DNA from: Candidatus Krumholzibacteriota bacterium
Lineage (GTDB): Bacteria; Krumholzibacteriota; Krumholzibacteriia; Krumholzibacteriales; Krumholzibacteriaceae
Length of the DNA stretch: 11,639 nucleotides
Direction: 5' to 3'
Assembly: GCA_030613345.1 (NCBI GenBank)
Contig: JAUWMD010000054.1
Span: 1-11,639 of the forward strand
The notes below the pieces were generated by a model. That model was not told the DNA's origin, ran no database searches, and saw nothing but the letters and a program-made list of their open reading frames with translations. This document shows, in pieces, positions 6,206-11,639 of this stretch (the first letter of the stretch is position 1; each line of letters begins with the position of its first letter). The translations under genes and the position numbers were made by a program.

Positions 6206-6679
6206 ATGTCAAAGACGAATCTGATTCTGGCCGTCGTGATAGCTCTGGTTGCGCTCGGTGTCGCGGATCCGGCACTGGGCAACACGAGGACGATCGATGA
6301 AGTCCTCAGCGGGGATCTCGTCCGGATCGGGGAGACATTCGTCGCCCGGCTCACCGGGATAACTGTGCCTCCCCGCAACGAGATCATGGGATACAGGATC
6401 TACGATTTTACCAAGAGGCAGCTCGAAGGGAAAAAGGTCAAGATCTTCACCTGGACCACCGACAATACGGCGGCGGGGATCGTACGTGATGATGACGAAC
6501 GGCCGTTCGTCCAGATCTATTACGGCAAGGGGATGGAGACGAGCTTCAACGAACTGCTGCTGAAGAAGGGTTACGCGAGGGTCGATACGGAATACCTGCC
6601 GGACGAACTCAAGCACTACCTCGAACTGGAGAAAGAGGCGCGCGACAAGGGTCTCGGAATCTGGGCGAAAGAGAAATAG
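6206..6679 (+). CDS. Exported SNase-like (thermonuclease fold) protein lacking key catalytic residues
   Basis: 157 residues from ATG 6206, chosen because AGGAGG (6191-6196) lies nine bases upstream and the product then begins with a clean signal peptide (MSKTNLILAV..., likely cut after ALG, residue 25). An in-frame ATG at 6200 is too close to the ribosome site, and the frame opens at 6179. The mature part follows the staphylococcal nuclease OB fold: VLSGDLVRI, ARLTGI, FTKRQLEGKKVKI, NELLLKKGYARV and a final DKGLGIWAK. Compared with S. aureus nuclease by eye, Arg35, Arg87 and Asp21 have counterparts (Arg48, Arg99, Asp37), but Asp40 is Thr53 and the general base Glu43 is Pro56. It may be a non-catalytic or altered member. 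Probably co-transcribed with the upstream regulator; ends before a bidirectional terminator. Confidence 0.85.
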   Translation: MSKTNLILAVVIALVALGVADPALGNTRTIDEVLSGDLVRIGETFVARLTGITVPPRNEIMGYRIYDFTKRQLEGKKVKIFTWTTDNTAAGIVRDDDERPFVQIYYGKGMETSFNELLLKKGYARVDTEYLPDELKHYLELEKEARDKGLGIWAKEK

Positions 6680-6718
6680 AAACAGTATCCGTGAATCGGA
6701 TCGATCACTGTGACAAAG

Positions 6719-6748
6719 AAGGGCCCGGATATAAATCCAGGCCCTTTT
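6719..6748. terminator. Bidirectional rho-independent terminator
   Basis: AAGGGCC (6719-6725) pairs with GGCCCTT (6740-6746), and after one C-A mismatch GGAT (6727-6730) pairs with ATCC (6735-6738) around an ATAA loop. Four T follow on the plus strand, and the A-rich left flank gives a weaker U tract on the minus strand. It separates the convergent SNase-like and giant Ig-like genes. Confidence 0.85.
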
Positions 6749-6778
6749 ATCAGTCGGCCGGTTTTATGCCGGTGAAGA

Positions 6779-9700
6779 TCATCTCAAAAGGACCATCTTC
6801 TTCGAAATCATCTCCTTGCCGGCGGTCAGGCGGTAGAAGTAGACCCCGGAACTGACCTGACTGCCGGTGGAACTGGTTCCGTTCCAGTCGATACTGTAGT
6901 CCCCGGCCCCCTGCACTCCATCCTGCAGAACCTTCACGGACCTGCCCGAAGCGTTGTAGATCTCGAGCCTTACATTGCAGCTCACGGGCAGGTAGTATCC
7001 GATGCTCGTCGATGGATTGAATGGATTCGGCCGGTTCTGCTGGAGCGTCAAAGGAAGCGACGGCGTGCTGATCTGATCGGTTTCAAACAGGACATGCAAC
7101 TCTTCGCCGTCAGTGTATTCGACCCTGTAGATGTATGAATCGCCGTTTTCGATATCATCGTCGACGAAGCTGTAACTCATACCGTCGCTGACTATTGATG
7201 GTGACGCCAGAGTGAAGAAACGGGTCTCTCCCGTCTTTTTCCTGCTGACGATGAAATCGAGGTTTTCATCCATTTCCTGCATTACCCAGTTCACCTCGAT
7301 CCCGATCCCGTTGTATTCAGCCGACGAACTCTGGAGCAGCGTGCCGATCAGCCATTCGTTGACAAACAGCCTGCTTGTCGTCTCGAATTGAACAATAGAG
7401 CGCTGAGTATTGCAGAGAGCTGCCTGCGGTCCTCCACCAATGGGGTGGGGGATCAGGTCGATGTACCCCCTTCCATCTATCAGGACACAGCTATACTTCG
7501 TCATCCAGAACCAGTCGTTCTTACATTCGTACAGCGCGATAGAAATTCCGGAGAAGCTGTTGCCCACTGAAATCGAATAATCCGGATCGAAATCGACGCC
7601 GAGGATGTAGTATTCCAAGTTCTGCAGCGATGTGTTCTCGAGTGCGTATTCAAGCCCCATGATGCCGTTGGGACCCGGCTTGCACCATACATAGAACTCG
7701 AAGGTCTCGAACGGATATACCCTTTTGGAATTCAAGGATCTTTCTGGATCAAACCACAGTCCGATCTGAGGTTCGGGTGTCTCGGGAGTGTAATGGAACG
7801 TGGTCGTTTCCCATTCAGGGACGGCGTTGCCCGATTCATCCTCGATATTTCCGATCATCAGGCTGTACCCGCCACCGAAGTCAAAGGGGCTGATTTTGGT
7901 GACGATCACATGGCTTCCTCCCCAGACAATCGAAGCAAAAATGGAGGAACCGCTCGTACCGGCTTGCAACGTGTAGTTATCGAGGTAGACGGCGGTAGCA
8001 GAATCAACGGCCTCGTTGAACTGGACCCTGATGATATTGCCCGGGATGGAGCTTATCGAGAGTATCGAAGGGGGATAGATGTCGTCGGCCGTGAATTCCG
8101 CCGATCCCAGGTAGTGCATCATGTTGCCGCAGAGGTCCTCCACGTTACTTGCAAAGACCGTATAGAGCGTGCCGTCTTCCATCTGACTGTTCAGGGTCAG
8201 TCTTACCACGGAGCCGTCCTCCTGGAGCGATGCGGAACTGAGCTCGATGTGGGAATCGTGGTCTGCGGTCTTGACGATATCATAGTTGAGGACCGAATTC
8301 GCCGTACCAGGGTCAACGGGTTCGTTGAAGACGATATCGACGGCAAGCTGGCCCGTTCTCGCCGCGGAAACGAGGTACGGGCGCTCCTCGTCAACGGCGC
8401 TGAACATGATCTCGCTACCGGGATAGATAGGGGTGCCCACAGCGCTCTCTATTCCGGTCAACCGCGCGGTGTACTCCATGCCTGCCGGCAGGTCGGCCGA
8501 GGAGACGAGGCGTACGGTCCGTTCGTCGGCCTGAAGCGTCGCCGACGCGATCGATACGACATTTCCCGGCGATGCGGTCTCGAATATCTCGTAGTTCGAT
8601 ATTGTCTCCGCCGACGTTGGATCCATCGGTATGTTGAAGGAGATGTCGATTATCGTATGGCCCGAAAAAGATGCGGCGACCGCCAGGGGCCTTGCGTCCG
8701 GGGCGTTGATCTCGATGTTGGATGTGATGCCCATCGGAATCATCGTTCTACCCCCGACACACGAAAAAATAAACGAATTTTTCCTGTATGGGTCCTCCCA
8801 TGGATAAATCGAAACAAGTGAGGGTTGTCCGTCTGTCACGGTCACCGTCTGTCTGTATATCCACGTCCAATCGGTACAGCACTGATCGAATATTACGCCG
8901 ACGCCGTTATAGATATCTCCGGCAGGAGAGGTGTCAAAAGCGGGATTTAGTTCCTCGAGATGCGGGATGACATTTGAAGGATAGTCGATTTTAAAGGCGG
9001 CTCCAAATGCCCCCGCCTCTCTTGGTTTGATCCAGAACCACATGTCGAATGAATATTCACCGGTACCGCTCACCGCGGTGCTGCGTCGTTCGAAGTCGGC
9101 ATAGAGGCCCATCATGGAACGGCTGTTCGCGCCGGTATATGTGAATACCAGTTCGCTGCCCCCGGGTAGCGGGTTGCCGACGAGGTCGTGCAGGCCCGCC
9201 GCCGTGATCGTGTATTCCATGCCGGGGATAAGGTCCTGGTCGAGCTCGAGGTTGACGCGGTCGTATATTCCTCTCATCCTCGCGCCGCTGAATCCGATCG
9301 AGTTCGCCGGTGTGGAGGTCTCAAAGAGGCTGTAGTTGGATATGTTCTCTCCCTCCGACTCGACAATATCCTCGGTGAACCTGAGGTCGATCAGGTCGGG
9401 AGCGAGGAATGAAACGGAAAGAAGGGCTGGAGGAACGAGGTCCGTTGCCGCAAAGGTGTATTCGAATCCTTCAGGCACCTGGACGTAGGACGAATTCATG
9501 ACCCCGTCGAGGGCCAGGATATAGGAAACACCATCGATCATCGGGTCGATCAGATAGAGATGCATTGTGACTCCGTCGGAGTCCAGGTTGACTGTCCAGG
9601 TTTCCAGGGATTCACCCGGGCTGCCGGCAGGATATAGTTCCATGTTGGCTGGTGCCTCTACAGACCCACGATCCATCTGGTCCGAGAAAACGAAGTCCAC

Positions 9701-9805
9701 ACTTCCCATGCTGATCACGGTGTGGCCGGTAATATCCGGTGCCTGGGCGTACGTTGCCGAAGACATCAGCATAATCACGATAAATGTTGCTGTAAGAGTT
9801 CTCAT
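6779..9805 (-). CDS. Giant secreted protein: five SbsA-type Ig-like domains, two Cys/Trp modules, sorting domain
   Basis: 1008 residues from ATG 9805, which has GGAGG just upstream and opens with a signal peptide (MRTLTATFIVIMLMSS, cut near Ala20); the frame stays open to 9862 without a ribosome site. Domains in order: Ig-like 1 (22-121), Ig-like 2 (125-224), Cys/Trp module A (227-366), Ig-like 3 (371-471), Ig-like 4 (474-574), Ig-like 5 (578-673), module B (679-821), a fibronectin-III-like stretch (826-911) and a FlgD-like sorting domain (919-1008) with RPNPFNPSTSI and SSGVYFYRL. The Ig-like units share VDIxFNEPVDxxTA, NY.I, and a (D/E)-x2-GN or similar turn, as in the SbsA Ig-like/Big_5 family. 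No enzyme domain was seen; an adhesive or cell-surface structural role is inferred. Own promoter at 9895-9923. Confidence 0.9.
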   Translation of the reverse strand: MRTLTATFIVIMLMSSATYAQAPDITGHTVISMGSVDFVFSDQMDRGSVEAPANMELYPAGSPGESLETWTVNLDSDGVTMHLYLIDPMIDGVSYILALDGVMNSSYVQVPEGFEYTFAATDLVPPALLSVSFLAPDLIDLRFTEDIVESEGENISNYSLFETSTPANSIGFSGARMRGIYDRVNLELDQDLIPGMEYTITAAGLHDLVGNPLPGGSELVFTYTGANSRSMMGLYADFERRSTAVSGTGEYSFDMWFWIKPREAGAFGAAFKIDYPSNVIPHLEELNPAFDTSPAGDIYNGVGVIFDQCCTDWTWIYRQTVTVTDGQPSLVSIYPWEDPYRKNSFIFSCVGGRTMIPMGITSNIEINAPDARPLAVAASFSGHTIIDISFNIPMDPTSAETISNYEIFETASPGNVVSIASATLQADERTVRLVSSADLPAGMEYTARLTGIESAVGTPIYPGSEIMFSAVDEERPYLVSAARTGQLAVDIVFNEPVDPGTANSVLNYDIVKTADHDSHIELSSASLQEDGSVVRLTLNSQMEDGTLYTVFASNVEDLCGNMMHYLGSAEFTADDIYPPSILSISSIPGNIIRVQFNEAVDSATAVYLDNYTLQAGTSGSSIFASIVWGGSHVIVTKISPFDFGGGYSLMIGNIEDESGNAVPEWETTTFHYTPETPEPQIGLWFDPERSLNSKRVYPFETFEFYVWCKPGPNGIMGLEYALENTSLQNLEYYILGVDFDPDYSISVGNSFSGISIALYECKNDWFWMTKYSCVLIDGRGYIDLIPHPIGGGPQAALCNTQRSIVQFETTSRLFVNEWLIGTLLQSSSAEYNGIGIEVNWVMQEMDENLDFIVSRKKTGETRFFTLASPSIVSDGMSYSFVDDDIENGDSYIYRVEYTDGEELHVLFETDQISTPSLPLTLQQNRPNPFNPSTSIGYYLPVSCNVRLEIYNASGRSVKVLQDGVQGAGDYSIDWNGTSSTGSQVSSGVYFYRLTAGKEMISKKMVLLR
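7343..7771 (-). repeat. Cys/Trp-rich module, copy B
   Basis: Residues about 679-821 of the giant protein, after Ig-like domain 5. It aligns with copy A through GLWFDPE (Gly682), YVWCKP, LEYALENTS, Cys-X2-Asp-Trp-X-Trp (Cys761, Asp764, Trp765, Trp767) and Cys798, 37 residues later. Two extra cysteines (Cys708 and Cys773) are absent from copy A. Similarity is clear by eye but low overall, suggesting an old duplication. Confidence 0.7.
8708..9127 (-). repeat. Cys/Trp-rich module, copy A
   Basis: Residues about 227-366 of the giant protein, between Ig-like domains 2 and 3. Landmarks: GLYADFE (Gly233), WFWIKP, AAFKIDYPSNVI, a Cys-X2-Asp-Trp-X-Trp motif (Cys309, Asp312, Trp313, Trp315) and a second Cys 40 residues on (Cys349). 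Cys309 and Cys349 probably form a disulphide, since both have partners in copy B. Confidence 0.7.
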
Positions 9806-9894
9806 GAAACCCCTCCATTCCTTGATAGAGATTATTCCCTCCCCGTATGTCCTCACATGCAATCCGTGTGTTCTGCGGTATCAACTTTCGCTGC

Positions 9895-9923
9895 ATTATA
9901 CAGCATTCAGTATGGTTTTACAA
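9895..9923 (-). promoter_or_regulatory. Predicted strong sigma-70 promoter of the giant Ig-like protein gene
   Basis: Minus strand: TTGTAA (complement of 9918-9923), a 17-base spacer and a perfect TATAAT (complement of 9895-9900). The expected start near 9888 leaves a leader of about 80 bases before ATG 9805. Confidence 0.65.
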
Positions 9924-9931
9924 GCATACTG
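9908..9931. promoter_or_regulatory. 7-bp inverted repeat over the -35 box (candidate operator)
   Basis: CAGTATG (9908-9914) and CATACTG (9925-9931) are perfect inverse complements, 17 bases apart from arm to arm. Their centre falls on the -35 box (9918-9923) of the minus-strand promoter. It could be a dimeric regulator site controlling the giant protein gene and perhaps the divergent gene at 10004. Confidence 0.4.
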
Positions 9932-9942
9932 TACTTTTTTAA

Positions 9943-9970
9943 TTGATAAGAATCATCATTCTGGTATGCC
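9943..9970 (+). promoter_or_regulatory. Weak predicted promoter of the gene at 10004
   Basis: TTGATA (9943-9948), a 16-base spacer and TGG-TATGCC (-10 at 9965-9970, with an extended TG). Only three of six -10 positions match. The expected start near 9977 would favour ATG 10004 over GTG 9980 as the translation start. Confidence 0.3.
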
Positions 9971-10003
9971 ATTATCGGGGTGCAGCCGTATACTGGGAAA
10001 ACC

Positions 10004-10846
10004 ATGTTGAAGATGTCGCGAAAGACAGTATCTGGAGCCATCGGGCTTATCGCTCTCATCCTCGTTGCTGCCTCTGCCTGCCGCGGGCAGGAAGAGGATG
10101 CCGATGACGATCGGATGGTAAAGGACGCGGGGAACCCGGTGACTTCCGTCATCAACCTTCCCGTCCAGGACAACGTGATGTTCGGGATCGGCGATCATGA
10201 CAGGACGATGCACGTCATCAAGATCCAGCCGGTCCGCCTCGCTTTCCAGGCGGGCAGGTTATACAAGATCAGGAGCCGCACTATAATCCCCCTGATCTAT
10301 AAGCCGGATATCACAAAGCCGACGGGAGGAGTGTTCGGGCTCGGCGATATCGTGATCGCCGGATTCTTCTCCCCGAACCGGTTCGGAAGGTATATCTGGG
10401 GGGCAGGCCCGGCAATCTCTTTCCCGACGGCGACCGACAGGATGCTGGGAAGCGGAAAATGGTCCGCCGGTGTCTCTCTCGTGCTTGCGTCTCAGCGTAA
10501 ACGCTGGCTCGCGGGATTAATGGCGTTCAATCTCTGGTCGTTCGCCGGCGACGCCGACCGGCCTGATGTCAACAAGATGCAGATCGACGCTTTCTTCCGC
10601 TATCACCTGGGGCGCAGGTGGATGCTGGTGAGCTCCCCGACCATCGTGGCTGACTGGAATGCCTCAGAAGGCGAGCAATGGCTCGTACCCGTCGGCGGCG
10701 GGATCGGAAAGATCTGGCTCGTCGGCGGGAACGGGATGAGCTTCGAGGTCCAGGCGTTCTACAACGTTATTCACCCCGAGACGCTCCCCTTTCCGGACTG
10801 GACGATGCGCTTCCAGGTGCAGTTCATCGGGATCAGGAGGAAGTAA
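10004..10846 (+). CDS. Envelope protein of the 'neuromedin U'/transporter family (predicted outer-membrane beta-barrel)
   Basis: About 280 residues. The N-terminus is a signal sequence (MLKMSRKTVSGAIGLIALIL) ending VAASAC (Cys26), so it may be lipid-modified or simply cut nearby. The mature part begins with an acidic patch and KDAGNPVTSVINLPVQDN, then NIQPV-like KIQPVRLAF, RTIIPLIYKPD, GLGDI, GPAISFPTATD, LGSGKWSAG, WSFAGD, DVNKMQID and a C-terminal strand ending RFQVQFIGIRRK. This motif order matches a widespread Gram-negative family labelled 'neuromedin U' or 'transporter' in databases, an unhelpful name. Alternating strands suggest an outer-membrane barrel; its substrate is unknown. The start is uncertain: ATG 10004, ATG 10013 and GTG 9980 all lack a good ribosome site. 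No terminator follows. Confidence 0.85.
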   Translation: MLKMSRKTVSGAIGLIALILVAASACRGQEEDADDDRMVKDAGNPVTSVINLPVQDNVMFGIGDHDRTMHVIKIQPVRLAFQAGRLYKIRSRTIIPLIYKPDITKPTGGVFGLGDIVIAGFFSPNRFGRYIWGAGPAISFPTATDRMLGSGKWSAGVSLVLASQRKRWLAGLMAFNLWSFAGDADRPDVNKMQIDAFFRYHLGRRWMLVSSPTIVADWNASEGEQWLVPVGGGIGKIWLVGGNGMSFEVQAFYNVIHPETLPFPDWTMRFQVQFIGIRRK

Positions 10847-10889
10847 CGAGCTGCTTTTACAGGAGTTACCTGCCGTTTCCGAACAATAA

Positions 10890-10918
10890 CTGGCAATATT
10901 GCCGAGGGGTGTTATATT
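10890..10918 (+). promoter_or_regulatory. Predicted promoter with 12-bp palindrome before the radical SAM gene
   Basis: CTGGCA (10890-10895), a 17-base spacer and TATATT (10913-10918). The perfect 12-bp palindrome GGCAATATTGCC (10892-10903) overlaps the -35 box, so it is a candidate operator. The expected start near 10925 is about 28 bases before TTG 10953. Confidence 0.45.
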
Positions 10919-10952
10919 CTGACTGAAAATTAACAGGCAAGGGAGACCTCCG

Positions 10953-11639
10953 TTGAAGATATTACTCGTAGCGCCCGATTTCCCCAACACCTTCTGGAGC
11001 TTCATCCACGCGCTGAAGTTCATTAACAAGAAATCCTGGCAGCCACCCCTGGGCCTTCTGACCGTATCATCGCTCCTCCCCGAAGGATGGGAACGGCGCC
11101 TCGTGGACCTTTCCGTCAAAAAACTCAAAGACAGGGACCTCGAATGGGCCGATCTCGTTTTCATCGGGGCGATGTCGATACACAGGGATTCGGTTGTCGA
11201 GATCATCCACCGGTGCAGAAAGCACGGGAAAAAGATCGTCGCGGGCGGTCCCCTCTTTACAGCTTCGTACGATGAGTTCGACGGCATCGATCATTTTGTG
11301 CTTGGCGAGGCAGAGATCACTCTTCCGCTGTTTCTCGCCGATCTAGAGCGAGGAGAGCCGAAACCGATCTATCTCCCCGGGGAACGTCCCGCTCTGGCGC
11401 TGACCCCGATACCCGACTGGGACCTGATAAGGATGAAAGATTACATGATGATGAGCGTGCAGTACTCGAGGGGCTGTCCCTTCGACTGCGAGTTCTGCGA
11501 TATCTCGGTCCTCTTCGGACGAAAGGTCAGGACGAAGAGCGCGGACAGCCTGATCGGCGAGATGGAAGAGCTCTATCAGCGCGGGTGGCGCGGAGGAGTC
11601 TTCTTCGTCGACGACAATTTCATCGGCAACAGGGTGAAG
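10953..11639 (+). CDS. B12-binding radical SAM protein, DUF4070/HpnP-like (partial, N-terminal 229 residues)
   Basis: The gene runs off the right edge. It starts at TTG 10953 with AGGGAG (10940-10945) seven bases upstream. Residues 1-140 are a cobalamin-binding Rossmann domain: KILLVAPDFPNTFWSF, PPLGLLTVSSLLP, ADLVFIGAMSIHRDSV, VAGGPLFTASYDEF and the LGEAEITLP stretch. It lacks an obvious DxHxxG motif, as usual for this branch. The radical SAM domain starts near 165, with YSRGCPFDCEFCDI giving the CX3CX2C cluster (Cys175, Cys179, Cys182) that binds a 4Fe-4S cluster and S-adenosylmethionine, and GVFFVDDNFIGN. The sequence fits the DUF4070-containing group, which includes the hopanoid C-2 methylase HpnP. 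The C-terminal part that would help decide the substrate is outside the window, so hopanoid methylation is only one option. Confidence 0.92.
   Translation, partial: MKILLVAPDFPNTFWSFIHALKFINKKSWQPPLGLLTVSSLLPEGWERRLVDLSVKKLKDRDLEWADLVFIGAMSIHRDSVVEIIHRCRKHGKKIVAGGPLFTASYDEFDGIDHFVLGEAEITLPLFLADLERGEPKPIYLPGERPALALTPIPDWDLIRMKDYMMMSVQYSRGCPFDCEFCDISVLFGRKVRTKSADSLIGEMEELYQRGWRGGVFFVDDNFIGNRVK

Noticed and set aside
7793..8821. 342-residue open frame on the plus strand antisense to the giant Ig-like gene
   Set aside because: Lies wholly inside a gene with clear domains on the other strand. Its product is rich in Arg, Val and Gly without motifs and it has no ribosome site; it is a by-product of codon bias.
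9806..9862. Upstream start (9862) for the giant protein
   Set aside because: No ribosome site there, whereas ATG 9805 has GGAGG and begins a proper signal peptide.
9980..10003. GTG start at 9980 for the envelope protein
   Set aside because: No ribosome site and it would lie almost at the predicted transcript start. The signal sequence is better formed from ATG 10004, though this start remains unsure.

Overview
The window (about 57% GC by eye) looks like a chromosomal segment from an uncultivated Gram-negative bacterium of the FCB-related candidate phyla (Krumholzibacteriota, Eisenbacteria or Latescibacterota type). This is inference. It rests on three proteins ending in a FlgD-like/type-IX-style sorting domain (NPF motif, then SSG(I/V)YFYRL and a basic tail), on SbsA-type Ig-like domain chains, on a collagen-like lipoprotein, and on good GGAGG ribosome sites used with GTG and TTG as well as ATG starts. 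No tRNA, rRNA, CRISPR array, insertion sequence or phage gene was found.

Layout, left to right. (1) The 3' end of a gene for a secreted protein with a sorting domain (2-112, +), followed by a terminator at 235-259. (2) An ABC-F ATPase (413-2263, +) with an unusual Ser-to-Pro change in its second Walker A motif. (3) Convergent to it, a collagen-like lipoprotein (2315-2797, -). (4) A CGGC-domain, cysteine-rich putative metal-binding protein (2913-3356, -). (5) Divergent from that, a 727-residue multidomain protein (3498-5681, +). It has a cytosolic-looking DUF483-like cysteine domain, an internal hydrophobic signal-like segment, three composite repeats (Ca-binding-like loops plus a CX2C-X27-HX3H module) and a sorting tail. 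(6) A small winged-helix regulator (5827-6156, +) followed by an exported SNase-like protein (6206-6679, +), probably one operon. (7) A bidirectional terminator, then a convergent giant secreted protein (6779-9805, -) with five Ig-like domains and two copies of a Cys/Trp-rich module. (8) A divergent envelope protein of the so-called 'neuromedin U'/transporter family (10004-10846, +). (9) The start of a B12-binding radical SAM enzyme (10953 to the window edge, +).

Most products are exported or envelope proteins. The most distinctive region is 2900-5700. There a CGGC-domain protein and a protein with many Cys/His metal-site-like motifs are transcribed divergently from a short control region that holds two interlocked 7-bp inverted repeats. 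A metal-handling role for this pair is an inference from motifs and layout only. The 727-residue protein also carries a strong internal ribosome site (3986-3998) just before the signal-like segment, so one gene may give both a membrane-anchored and a secreted product. Several intergenic regions hold near-consensus sigma-70 promoters, some overlapped by inverted repeats that could be operators.
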